The position numbers and the translations under genes were made by a program. Shown piece by piece: positions 50,049 through 61,739 of a stretch of DNA of 64,000 nucleotides; position 1 is the stretch's first letter; every line of letters starts with the position of its first letter. The stretch lies in NCBI GenBank assembly GCA_021014945.1, contig MU266425.1, positions 31,999 to 95,998 of the forward strand. The letters run 5' to 3'. Source of the stretch: Leucogyrophana mollusca (taxonomy: Eukaryota > Basidiomycota > Agaricomycetes > Boletales). The notes beneath the pieces were generated by a model. That model was not told where the DNA came from. It was given only the letters and a program-made list of their open reading frames with translations, and made no database searches.

Positions 50049-50393
50049 ATAACGGCAAGAAAAAATAAAAAATGAGTTGTGGACGCAGACGATCCAACTG
50101 TAGTGCCTGCGAGATGGTGGACGGAAGAGACAAGGGAGAAAAACCTGGAACAGGCAACTCCTTAAGAACGACGGTTACGGCATTCTCCGGTACCCTCATA
50201 AGGACGTGGTCACAAACAAATGACTGCAATTAAGTACAGTAATGAGTACAGGGGTGGAAGCATCTATCATGTATGGCACAGAAGGGAACAAGTTTCCACC
50301 AGTGCAAGGTCCCCTCCCATCATATAACACATCGCATCTTTCATTATTTGTAACATTCATCTTGTTCTTGAGTTCATTCTTTGTTACCAAGCG
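50049..50393. promoter_or_regulatory. Promoter of the F-box gene and 3' flank of the cation ATPase
   Basis: A 345-nt spacer between two minus-strand genes. Nothing coding was seen. It should include the F-box gene's promoter near 50049 and the ATPase 3' UTR near 50393. Confidence 0.4.
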
Positions 50394-53300
50394 CACTTCG
50401 CGACGATCGACTGCATGCCGAGAGAAGGGTGAGACAGTTCATACAGGCAAAGCTGCAAGTGAGATATCTGACCTTGGGATAATTCCTAACAATAGCCTTC
50501 CTGCTCTCGTCCATGATCAAGATACCCAACGCAAAACAGAACGGTAACCCCCAAAACATCCTGGGGATAGGCGTCGTTGCAAAGACCTTCTGCAGGCCGG
50601 GTCCGTACAGATTGACGACCGCAATCAGGGCTGTGGCAAGCATACCCAGAGGCACGGCATAGTTACGGCGCGGGCCCCACAAGGGACTCGAGACCAGAAT
50701 CGACACGCGGCGGTTTCGGACTGCGAGCAAGCAACCATATTGAATGAAGACCATGGTCACGTAGCTGAAACAGGATCAGCTTTCGGTATGTGGAAGAGGG
50801 GCGGGTGCGTACTAGATGCATTGGCCCACGCTGACGAACTCGGTCAGCTGGTCGGACGAGTAACCGCGCCAGCCATCCGTCCATTTGTTGTATACCAGAA
50901 TGACATCATAGAATTTGAGTCCTTGTTGATGCATGTAGAAGAACCACATGCCCATGGTGCAAGGCCATACCATCAACCCAAGGAACTGCCCGAGCCATCA
51001 ATACTGAAAAGTTAAGTAGGGCCAATGGGACGCACCAAATAAATCTGAACAAACAGTCTCCAGTCTGTCAAGCGATCGGTCCTTGCATTTCGCGGTTTGC
51101 GAAGCATCAGGTCTATTTTATAGTGAGCACAAAACATGCAATAGAAGAACCACACTTACCGGCTTCTGCTTTCTCGTACATCAGGGAGATCGACATGACC
51201 ACATCGTTCGTGATGGAGAAGCAGACCTGAAGATATGAGCTCAAAGGGATTTGCATACCCAAGAACACATTCGCGAAAACGGCCATGAACTCATTGTAAC
51301 TTCCGGTCTGCGAATAGTCGATCGATTCAAGATTTCAATGGGGGTAAAACGAGGCATGCTCACCGGCATCAGATACAAAGTGACTTTCTTGAGGTTATCG
51401 AATACAAGTCGGCCCATCTCAATCGCAACGGGAATAGATGCAAAGTCATTGTTGAGTAAAATCAAAGCAGCTTGTACGCCGAGGAACGTCAGTTACACTA
51501 GTCAACGTGGATGCGTCCGGTACATACCTGCTTCCTTTGCGACATCACTACCGCTGCCCATTGCAACTCCGATATCGGAGGCCTTCAGGGCAGGGGCGTC
51601 ATTGACGCCATCACCGGTCACAGCAACCGTGTTGTCGCCACGAGCCTTAATCTCCTCGACGATCTTCATCTTCTGATCGGGAGTCGTGCGAGCGAACACG
51701 ATTTCAGTGTAGTTCCCAACGACGACGTTCCAGTCCAATGGAGTGAGAGAAACAACATCCTCTCCAGTGAGAACAAGTGAGCGCATTGGATCGTCGTCGG
51801 ACGGTTTCACAGTCGAAGGTGCAGCCCCAGAGAACTGCTTCTCGGAGGCAGCTGCTTTCACGTCATCGATAGTATCAAGTTGGTTCTGTGAGATAATCCC
51901 GACCTTTATACAGAGAAAAGTCAGCACAGATATGATAGTATGACAATGCCAGCTTACTTGGCGTGCAATAGCAACGGCTGTGAGCTTGAAGTCGCCGGTA
52001 ACCATGAAGACCCTAACGCCGGCTTTTCTAATGGTGTCGATTGCAGAAGGGACATCTGAGCGGGGAGGATCGCGAATTCCTACGATGCCCACTAAGGTAA
52101 GGTTTTGCATCTCAGAGTACATAAGCTCCTCCATATCGTTCGGCGGTAATTCTGCCTTGAACCCATCCAAAGGCTTGATACACCTGTAATTCCAAGTACA
52201 TGAGCATCTGGACGCCGAAGGCACACACAATTGTACTCACAAAGCGAGAACCCGCTGACCCTGACTGGACCATTGGCTTTGGAGACTGGACAACGTTTCC
52301 TTGGCACTCTGGTCGAACGGAACAATGGCTCCATCGGCTTTCATGATGGTCCCGCATGCTTTGAATAGGATGTCTGGGGCCCCTTTTACCAGCATCGAGG
52401 ACCGAGAGTGTTTGATGGACAAGTCGTCCGCCTGAGATGGGTCCTCGCTGACAACGCTGAGCATCCACTTGTTCTTGGAGTTGAAAGGTATCTCGAAGTT
52501 CCTTTTCCATGATGAAAGCAAGCTCTCAGCATCTATTCCGAGGCTAGGAATCGAGAGGGCTTCCGAGAATCTAAGCAAAGCGGTGTCCGTTGGGTCGCCT
52601 TTGACTCCGCGCTCCTCAACGGGGCGATCAGCAGTCGAGGCATCGAACTTGGCACCGTTGCATAGTCTGGCGACTTGGTGCAATGTCTTGAGTCCCGAAA
52701 ATCGCTCAGGCTCTGGAGCCTCGCCGATCTGTTCCGTAACATCGCTAACACCGAAATGCTGATCTAGGAAAGCTATGCCTTCAACCGACTTCACACAGTG
52801 ATAAGCGTGTTGTTTCAGGAGTTGAAATAGAGTGCTTACCATCTTTCCTGCGGTCAGGGTACCCGTCTTGTCAGAGCAGAGCACAGAGATGCAGCCCAAG
52901 GTCTCGATTGTCGCGAGGTTCTTCACGAGAACATGTCGTTTCGCCATGCGTCGAGCCACAACCGTTAGAGACAGCGCTACACAGACCGGAAGACCCTTGA
53001 GGGGAAGGGTCAGCAGGGATACAACTCAAGATACATCATGCCTTACCTGTGGGACGAAGGCTGTCAGGCAGCCGATAGAGTTGATGATAGCGGCGCTCGG
53101 AGTGTCATATCCAGGATAGCTCTTCCTCAGCCATGCGCCCCAGATCAGAATGGATAAACAGAACATGGACAATGCGACGGAGGATATGATCTTGGTAAAG
53201 AACCATATCTCCTTCTGAATGGTCGTCAACTTGAATTTGGTTTCACCGGACATCAGCACGAGGCGGCCCATGACAGTCCTGTCTCCGGTGGCAAAGACGA

Positions 53301-54324
53301 CACCCATACAGTTTCCTTGGACCACAAAGGTGGAAGTTAAGGCGAGATTGCGGGTCTCCAGAGCATTTTCGGATGTCGCTTCCAGAACTCCGGGGACCAT
53401 GTCACTGACGAGCAATGTGAGCAACAAGCACACAGGGATCGTTGTAAAGAAGACTAGCATACCTCTCTCCAGTCAGCAACGACCTATCGAATCTGAGGTC
53501 AGACGACGCTTGAACAATTCGTAGGTCGGCCGGAACGCGGTCCCCAGTGCTCAGCACAACAATGTCGCCGACCACGATATCAGTTGCTGGGATCAACTCC
53601 TGTTTTCCATCTCTGATCACGGCCGCCTCATGGGCTATCAGCGACTTGATAGACTTCATGATACGGGATGCATTCCAATCAACAAGAGCGTAAAACGTCG
53701 CGGACACAATGATGACTAGTATCTGGGAACATCATATTCAGGTTTAAAAACAAAAAACGATTGAAGGGGCGGGGATGTACGTACCAGGAGAACTGCGACA
53801 CCAAGATTAAAAACTTGAGGGTCAGAACCGCCCAAAGGTTGGTACGACAGCTAGTAAAACAGTCAAAGGGGTACATCGCTCGTCCCATGGATGGACATAC
53901 TATTGTGACGATGAAGGCGATCCACATGAGGAAGTTGAAGCCACCAAAGACATAATTCAAGGCCTTCTTCCAGTGCTGAGTCGGTGGAGGGCTGATCACG
54001 TTCTTGGAATCCTTGGACCGCCGTTGGACCGCAGCGCTTTCGAGGCCGACCGATGGATGGGTAGAGTAGCGAGTATATACATCGTCGGTGCTGATGAGGT
54101 GAACATCAATGCTTGCAATTGCGTCTGCTGGGTCGGCAGACGCCTTCGACTTTGCGGGTAGATCTTTTTCTTCGACTCGAATTGAAAGGGTCCGGTAGCT
54201 GTGAGAAGCCGTCAACCGAAAAGTCTATGGGACCCTATTCGAAGCTGGCGCACCCGATCTGAATCCCGTAGCCAGGGGCGCGTTCAGAATTCTTCAACGA
54301 CGAGCTCGAGACTAGCTGAGGCAT
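50394..54324 (-). CDS. P2C-type (Na+/K+-ATPase-like) cation-transporting P-type ATPase
   Basis: Many-exon gene, about 1,100 residues by eye. The first exon starts at 54324 ([20 protein letters not shown]) and splices to [12 protein letters not shown]; the last exon encodes SIVAKCAW before the stop at 50394. Landmarks: [16 protein letters not shown] (M1), [22 protein letters not shown], phosphorylation site [40 protein letters not shown], then M5-M10 with [20 protein letters not shown], which is P2C-like. Such enzymes pump Na+ or K+ across the plasma membrane or endomembranes. The M4 motif reads VPQGLP rather than VPEGLP. It may correspond to the fungal ACU class. A shorter start at 54215 ([11 protein letters not shown]) is possible but lacks family support. 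Confidence 0.88.
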
Positions 54325-57300
54325 ATTGCTAGTGGCCAGTAGGCTCTCGTGGACTTCGTCTTGTGGCTTTCTTTATTCCAGTATCCTTTATCTAGGGCGC
54401 TTTACATGTGGAAACAAGAGATATGATGAGATTTTTTACCCGTGCACAGCGCAGTTGCGGCTTTTTCGCCGTTCGAGGGCAGTTGACGCGGAAGATTTTG
54501 CGCTCATTTCGCCATTCCTCCCGGCCTCTATGATCGTAAGGGTATAATTTTGTGAGATAGCCGCATTTCCGATTGCAAACGTGCGGCGGTTCAAATCGTG
54601 GATATAAAACCAACGAGTGGCCAAGTTCCCCAAAAATGTGTTAGTTTTAGAGGGGAGCTTACCACACACTCACTGTCGATAAGCTGGCTTCAGTAAATGA
54701 AAGGCACAAAATCAAGTACTATCTGACGCAACATGTGTGCCCTGGAAGGGTCCAGTACGCAACAAATTCAGGAGTGGAGCTCTGGGAGATGATTTATACT
54801 GTGGCATACCTCCCCTTTTTTTGGCCTTCGCACTTCAGTCGGGTCTGGAAATCCCGAGGAGGTGTGAATGAAAGTTCTGTAGGCGTGATGAGCAAGAACA
54901 AAACTCACGCGGTAAGATCGAAAAGCTCGCGAAGCACGGATGCTCTGGAGCAAGGTGATGGCCTGCACAAGGGATGTGATAATGGGGATAGATAAACACA
55001 GGCACCGTCATCGTCATCAAGAAGTGAGGCTCCATTTCAAGTGCTCTTGGAGGTCTCCGATTCTATTGGGAAAGATCGACAGCTGTGATAACACAAGAGC
55101 GAGACGCTGACAGCGTGGAATCAAGACCAAAACGCTCTTGAACGATGTTGTAACACCTTTAGACGGCTGCAAAGTCTACTCCACTGTCAGTACAGCATGG
55201 GTCCTCGAGCCTTCAATTTTGGCCATCAGGAACGCATCGAAGAAAATTACATCAACCACGCCCCCGAATACAAGACAAACGGCCCGTCTAGATAGCCAAT
55301 TCCTTGAGAAAACTCTTTTAAGAAGCCTTTCACGATTTCCAAAAGTTCCTGTATAAGCCTGCAAATTCACGAAGTACACCGGGCCAGATCAAAAAAATTC
55401 GACCGGTGTGACACAAACAGCCTCCAAGAGGAGGGCCCAAAGGAAATGAAATGCTGTGGAAGGAAGATACCAGCTTTGATATACGCACGATCATGAAAAT
55501 GGAGTCGTGACATCCTAGTAAGGCTAGGAGACGGTCCCAGGCTCCCAGCAGCTTGGGTGCAGCGCGCTGACGCCGTCTACAGCGAGGATAAGATTCCGCA
55601 GGCGCTTCAAATCTTTCGTCAACAGATAGCGCGATATGCCATCCGTAATGCGGGGGGAGCCGTGCAAGCCAGTACCTGGATGCGAGAACCACGAGCGTGA
55701 GCGTGTCTCAGTGTCTGGTCCAATTTGTTCGTCGCGGTCAACACCGTGGCCGTTGAACCCAATTTCGTCTCGGGGTTTGGGCATAGTGTTGTGGCTGTGC
55801 AGCAGTCGAATTTTGCCAATGGCCCACACGTGCACCCTTTGGACACCGCGACCATGAGTCGGACAAACTTCAAGTTGAAGGTCGCGAGTTCTCTGCCACA
55901 CAGGCGCCTGTGACTGGCCACCGTGGAGCGCCGAGGGAATCTCCTTATTCTCAAGGCACTTTGATGGACGCTCGGCCACGACCACAGGCTGGAAATCGTG
56001 ACACAGTTGGGTTCAAATTTCGAGAATTCAGAGTGGAAAACGCTGCGGCGATCTTGGTACCCAGAGCTAGACCAAGGTGACAATTGTTGCTCTGGCCCAG
56101 CATACCGATGCGCTCTCCTGCTTGAGGTTCAATTCCTCGTAGATAATGGGTTCTCATTCTAGACCCATTACTTTCCGAGTTCCCCCCTTCTTGTCTGGGA
56201 TCACATTCGACAATTCGGGGGGTACAACATACCCCCACGTATTGACGACACACTCGAGGCTCTTTGCACGACCCGGAAAAGCACTTATAAAAGGTCAGCT
56301 GTGTGTAACCATCGTTTGAACAAAGAATAAAATGCGGCCGCCAAAAGTGCTCCAACACAGGACAGAATCCAAGGTACAAGCCGAGAACCACTTTGGACCC
56401 GCAACGCACACGAAATTCCGCCCAGCCTCCAAATCTGCGCGGCACGTTGTTCATATTAATTCAACTATTGTCTCTTGCCTCCATCAGGCGTCCGGAAAAT
56501 TTCGGCCAATGGAATATATAGACCTTATAAGGGGCGCATGAGTCAGAACTTCTCTAATCATTGTAACGGTTATTGCAAGGTCATTGTTGCCATTATATAG
56601 GGCTTGTGCTTTGGCAATCGCTGTAAAGTAGCCCGCTTTTAGCAATTATCACGAAGTGGTCCGCTCAAGTACCGCATCCGAAACTTTTGAGGTGATTGTG
56701 AAAGACGGTGCGATTGATATTGGCTTTCGGAGAATGTCCATTATTTTGCAGTAAGGTTCTGCTTTCAAATTGTTTCTGCGAGTGGCCACTGCATTCCTTG
56801 AAGGGGGGTGCTTCCGATGGTGTCTGTTCATGATATTTGAGTGTAAAAATCAAAAATAGTTGATCAATCGGGCAGAGTCAGCAGTGATGTCGCAAGCATA
56901 CCTCGCATCAGCGATGGCATATTGTCCCGATCGACGTTTCAACTGTGACCCTCTCTTGTATGATTTTACAACGTGTCTGATTATTGGTTCCGCCCGGATC
57001 CCACGATGACTATTGAATGGTCTTGTATGACGATGCAGAGTCCGCACATGAATTGAGCCATACCTAGCATGTATGCCCAACCCGCCCCGAATCCACCCGC
57101 CCCTCATGGTCCACATTGCCTTGCTCACGTTGGAGTCGCGCTGCACCGGCTTGGCAATTCTGAAGCTGGTGGTCACCATCTCTCACTCCTACCCACCATT
57201 CCACAGTGTTCACTTGGTTGAACTGTTCTGCATTTATACATAATATAATGCCTTCAGTTTATCTATTGCCAGGGGCACGACTAAAGTTTGCATGATGGAG

Positions 57301-57550
57301 CTCATTGTCACTTTGAAGAGCGCAGGCTACACATTGAAACTGTACACAAGGATTGCGGAAATGTATACAATCTTCCCAGCACCTACCATACATTCGAAAC
57401 CATGCGGTCACGCATGAAAGGTAGGATCCATTGCACAATTGCACGTATACCGTGGTACATTCTCGCTACCTTCAGGTGTGGTTGATTTGCGTCATGTGGT
57501 ACAACAGTGGTACAACGCTGTCATGGCCTTGCAATTGCTTGGGACGAGTA
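54325..57550. other. Gene-poor region without recognisable genes
   Basis: About 3.2 kb. Minus-strand open segments between about 55176 and 56083 (for example a stretch reading NWLSRRAVCLVFGGVVDVIFF) look weakly protein-like, and gtgagt/ttgcag-type splice sites occur, but no continuous model or family could be established. It may be a degraded or very fast-evolving membrane-protein gene. The rest, 56100-57550, shows only chance frames. Confidence 0.35.
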
Positions 57551-57629
57551 TGACCAGCGGCAATCCGCTCCCAACGCGGCAGTATTTGTCAACTTGTTAT
57601 CATATGATCGTGGCTCTACCAGCCTTTTG

Positions 57630-58073
57630 CTGACATGTGCAATATTTCTGTGGCCCCGCAGACACGCACCACTGGTAAGACGAGCTGGGGGGTCTTGCAG
57701 ACGCTGGAGCACTTTACTGCCACCGCCCGCCACGCCGGCCTTCTGTTGGTATTTCCAATATACCCGTGGTCTGTGCTCATACACAATTGGCAAGACTGGC
57801 TGAAGCACCACGTGAATGTTGGAGCACCTTCCCGCCTTCGCCCATTACGCCGACCTTCTGCTTATATTTCCACTATGTCCGTGACCCTGCGATCACGCAC
57901 AATCGGCAAGACCACCTGAAGGACCACGCACACGCTGGATCACCTTCCCGCCTTCGCCCATCACGCCGACCTTCTGCTTATATTTCCACTATGTCCATGA
58001 CCCTGCGATCACGCACAATCGACAAGACCAGCTGAAGGATCACGCACACGCTAGATCACTTTCCCGCCGCCAC
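57630..58073. repeat. 116-bp tandem repeat array
   Basis: Successive copies are anchored by caagac at 57791, 57907 and 58023, exactly 116 bp apart, with a more diverged copy about 115 bp earlier (near 57677). Each unit includes cacgcacacgctggatcac-like, ttcccgccttcgccca-like and cttatatttccactatgtcc-like blocks. The two central copies differ at only a few positions. Noncoding minisatellite-like array. Confidence 0.8.
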
Positions 58074-58267
58074 CCATTACACCAGCCTTTTGCTAACGTT
58101 TCTAATATTGTTACGGCCTTTCCGTCGAGATGTGAGTAGAAATCATTATTTTATTAGTAGTCCATTAGTCCCATTACACCAGCCTTTTGCTAATGTTTCT
58201 AATATTGTTACGGCCTTTCCGTCGAGATGTGAGTAGAAATCATTATTATATTAGTAGCCCATTAGTA
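58074..58267. repeat. 97-bp direct duplication adjoining the array
   Basis: Two head-to-tail copies, 58074-58170 and 58171-58267, nearly identical (for example ccattacaccagccttttgc in both). The first about 45 bp of each copy resembles the second half of the neighbouring 116-bp unit, so the two repeats share a module. Confidence 0.8.
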
Positions 58268-58677
58268 CATTCGAGTTTGTTTGGTCGAGATCGGCGCCGA
58301 CATGTCCAGTGTACAGCACAGCATAAACCGCGAACGAAACTGCCAATCAAACATATTCAATACTTGGGAAGACTGCCATTTATGTTAATTATCATAGATT
58401 TCACGCTCCCAAAGACGAAACCAAAGTATAATGGACAATCAAATGATATTATTCGTGCATGGTATAGAAAAGTTCGAACAAGTGAGTGACGGGTCCTCCG
58501 AGTCTCATTGATACGGGCCAAACTAAGCTTCTCCCTCGGCAGCGGCGCGCTGCGCGGCAAGCCGCGATACGCTGAGGGTGGCTCGCTGCGCAGCGGTAAT
58601 AGCTATCGCGCGATGACGACCAAAGACCTTTCTGAAAATTTAAGGCGCTCAGCATTGATTAAAAGTGTGAGGTATCA
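58268..58677. other. Spacer downstream of the DUF6698-type gene
   Basis: About 410 nt between the repeats and the stop codon at 58678. Includes a GC-rich stretch with short inverted segments (gctgcgcggc.../gctgcgcagc) near 58550-58600. No gene was seen. Confidence 0.4.
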
Positions 58678-60092
58678 TCAGACCCACCTATCCCACCAGA
58701 GGAGAAGCCGCCTAACCCTGGCCGCAGCATTCAGGCCTCCAGGCATCTCGAAGTAGTCCACAATGAGGTTGTAAAATTCGGAGTAATCGAAATCACCATC
58801 CACCGTCCGCCAAGAAGAGACACTGGACAACGCAAAACGAAGCTAGCAGAGATTGCGGGATAAGAAGCGAAGAGAAGGTAAAAATAAAATTTATACCTGG
58901 ACGGCAGCGTAGGCAATCGCTCGTGGTGTAACTGATCTCATTCCTATGAGCGAGGCAACATGACTGCGGGTGGATACCCTGTCAGAGCGCCGACCAGGTT
59001 GCTGGGGCTGTGGCGGTTGATTTGCGGCGGTGACTTCCTGCGCTGACGTCGGAGAGGTGAAGATAAGCAGAAATGTCTGGATGGATAATAACGGGGTAAG
59101 CATGGAGCACAGGAAATGGGTGATATTGGACCCTCACCTTCAGAAGAAGCGTAGACTTAAAAAGACCTTCCTCAATGTGGCGGGGGTTATATTCGTGACC
59201 AGTGTCATACAAAAACCGCGGAAAGCTGTCTGCTGTGACCAAGAAGCTGGGGTCTCGCTCTCGAATTTTCCCCCTCACCCTTAAATCGTAAGTACAGATG
59301 TCATAGGTGAAATGGGCTAAGCTCACTCGGCATCATCCCAGTTGTAGTCGACAGGGCAGAGAAGGTGACCGGTTACGTCGTGCTCCAAGCCTCGGTCGGA
59401 CTTGATCCCAGGTCGAAGGGGAGGTTCGACGGGATGGTAGAGCTCCGTGACCCAGGAGATCACTGCACCCTTGAGGCTCGCGCCGTCGTCGCCACGCGCA
59501 CCATCCGCCCCTTTGCGGAGCTGAAGAGAAAACGGGAAACGGTAAGCGGGCTGCTAAGAATTTTTACACATGTACGAACCTCCTTGTAAATATCCTGGAG
59601 ATCCATGGGATCCGTCTCGACGAGCTTCGCCTTCATCCATGGCAAAAAGGCAATGAGTTGTTGATAACCACGGAAGAGACGGTCTTGACTGTGAAGTAAA
59701 TAGTATGTAAACCGGGGGCAGCAAAATGTGGTAGCGGGGGCATACTCTAAGGTGTAGGCTGGATCATACTCGTCATCGTCTCCATCGCCGACGCCATCTT
59801 CAGCCAAGGCGTCGCGACGATCGCTTTCCGCGACAAGATCAGGGACGTTGTCGAACATTGATACCACCCGCCGGATCGCCCTTCCTTTGTTGACAGTCGT
59901 ATTGGCGTCTCTGGAGACTGGTGTGAACGATTTAAAAAGGGCTTCAGTATACGAACAATCTCACATTCGTTTCTTCTTTTGTCCATCTCGCAGCTCCTCG
60001 AGTTCATCCTCGAGCGCCTTGATGCGGCGCTTGGCACGTTGAGCTGCCGCCTCGAGGGCGCCGACGGTGGGTTCATCGTCACGGTCTGACAT
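58678..60092 (-). CDS. DUF6698-type basidiomycete-specific protein
   Basis: Eight predicted segments joined by seven short introns: 60092-59965, 59910-59746, 59688-59580, 59520-59327, 59279-59138, 59076-58897 and 58842-58678 (seven exons, six introns of 47-61 nt), giving 360 residues. The N-terminus (MSDRDDEPTVGALEAAAQRAKRRIKALEDELEEL) is a coiled coil. It is followed by NKGRAIRRVVSMFDNV, LRKGADGARGDD, a WDD.E..R..IRERDPSFLVTADSFPRFLY block, and the end SHVASLIGMRSVTPRAIAYAAVQLRFALSS...WRTVDGDFDYSEFYNLIVDYFE. I recognise this pattern as the DUF6698 family, expanded in agaricomycetes. Function unknown. All junctions keep frame, so the gene appears intact. The family name is from memory and should be confirmed. 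Confidence 0.8.
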
Positions 60093-60407
60093 GGAGGAGG
60101 CGTCTGGAGGAAGGGATGGAGATGACGTTGGTGAGAGTGAAGATATTGATACTGACAGTGAGGATCACAATAATAATAGCGAGTGAAAGATAGAAGAGAG
60201 AGGAGAGGGAGGAGATGGGGAACGGTGGGGAGCGTATGCCAGGGCCTTTTATACCTTCAGCAGGATGAGGTCGATATGAATTGGGAATAATTCATTAATA
60301 TTATCGGATAACCTCGATATTTGGGAGTATTTTCCCGTACTAGTAAACACTGGTAATCAGAGTAAATAGTAACACCCAACGTGACATGGGGCTCAGGTTC
60401 ACCCACC
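60093..60407. promoter_or_regulatory. Divergent promoter of the DUF6698-type gene and a small coiled-coil gene
   Basis: A 315-nt gap between start codons of oppositely oriented genes. It includes purine-rich runs near 60180-60230 and an AT-rich segment (aattcattaatattatcgg) near 60288-60306. Shared regulation is possible but inferred only from geometry. Confidence 0.35.
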
Positions 60408-60956
60408 ATGAAATCGTCAGATAAAAAAACCATTCGGTCCAAGGCTCCCATTAGCCCCAGAAACTCTGACTTCCTGGGCACTCGTCATCGTCACCTGCGA
60501 CCGTCTGTCCACACTATTCGTGCTCACAGACTTTCCGCGCCATGTGGGTGCGAGAGCACCCAGGAGGCCAAGAGTCTCTATGTACGGCTGCAGGATATTA
60601 TCCGGGGGTTACGAGAGCTTCAGGATACCGTTGACGACGTACAACGACGCATCACCGCATTCGAGACCGAGCTGGTGGTGCTTGCCACCATTTCATATGA
60701 ATTTGTTACAGAAAATGAGCTTCGAAATGGAGACAGGTCCATGGGAGAGGCAGACACATCTGGTGAGGTGGTCAGTAATTTCCACCTTCTTTAATAGACG
60801 AGAACTCATCCATACCAGTATACAATCCCTCAGTCCGACCCTGATTGGGAAGATGTCTTCCCGTCAGCAGTGAATGGCATATCTGGTACTTACATCTTGT
60901 TGAAGCTTTGCCAGCGCACTGAAACCGAACATCAACAGCCGCAGGCCCCTGACTAA
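60408..60956 (+). CDS. Hypothetical coiled-coil protein, 165 residues
   Basis: Two exons, 60408-60767 and 60819-60956, with a 51-nt GT...AG intron; the unspliced frame would end shortly inside the intron. The N-terminal 55 residues are basic and likely disordered (MKSSDKKTIRSKAPISPRNS). A heptad-like helix follows (YVRLQDIIRGLRELQDTVDDVQRRITAFETELVVL). The second exon adds an acidic segment, SDPDWEDVFPSA. No family recognised. Divergently paired with the DUF6698-type gene. Moderate doubt remains because only one intron and codon-like composition support it. Confidence 0.45.
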
Positions 60957-61201
60957 AGTGTTACTTGAGTCAATGAAACATAGGCGGTAGGGCGCAGACA
61001 GAACTATGCACGTACATGTTTATGGGACAGCGGTGGTCGCGGCCCCACATCCGCAACAGCCTTGTCTTGAGCAACCGTGGTGTTATTCCCGAGTTAATTC
61101 ATGAGTTGTCTGCCCACACCTCAGCGTGGCGGACCAAGGTGACGATGAATAAAAAATAAAAACAATACAGGTACAGTTCGTCACGTACGACAGTCTAACC
61201 T

Positions 61202-61739
61202 TTATTCGATTACAATGAGGGACTTCCCGACGCCGTTGTTGGATTCAAGAGATGCAGCAACTTCCTTCACTAAACTGAGCGTGACTTCAACCGCCTCACG
61301 GGCCTTGGATCTAGCCTCGTCCAAATCCGTTATTCTTCTCGTCATAAGGTCAGTCATCTTCTTGAAGTGTGCCCTCTTCTCTTCAAGCGAGGTGCGTTCC
61401 TTGTCAAGAGCTTCAACCAAAATGCAAGAGGCAGCGTGTGACTCCTGCACGAAATGAGCAGAGACTTCAAAGTTCATGTCGAGGGTGCCGAGCTGTTGGC
61501 AAGCTTAGTATAAGAGCTATCTATACTGCTGCTTTGGTTACCAGTAATTTAGCAAAGGACTCTGGCATTTGATGGTCGCCTATGACGTAGCGGGCATATG
61601 TAGCAGAGCTGCCAATCATGACCGGTTTACTTTCTGCGCGTGACCTGCGCTTGACTATACCAGCCCCTTTATTCATGTGGGCTGGTGACTCGCAACCAGG
61701 CTTGAAAGGTGGGGGTGTGGGCGATGGTTGAGAGAGCAT
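61202..61739 (-). CDS. Hypothetical coiled-coil protein, 162 residues
   Basis: Two exons, 61739-61542 and 61492-61202, with a 49-nt intron (donor gtaacc, weaker than consensus; acceptor aacag). The N-terminal third is Pro-rich then basic (GAGIVKRRSRAESKPVMIGSS). The rest is predicted helical, with charged heptads (EALDKERTSLEEKRAHFKKMTDLMTRRITDLDEARSKAREAVEV) ending KSLIVIE. No family recognised. Similar in size and plan to the small coiled-coil gene at 60408, but no clear sequence kinship was seen. Confidence 0.5.

Noticed and set aside
54580..54610. tRNA T-loop-like sequence ggttcaaatcg
   Set aside because: The flanking bases do not pair into a T-stem and no acceptor or anticodon arm is found at tRNA spacing.
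56122..56145. tRNA T-arm-like gaggttcaattcctc
   Set aside because: The arm pairs, but no matching acceptor stem (needs tatctac upstream) or anticodon stem exists.
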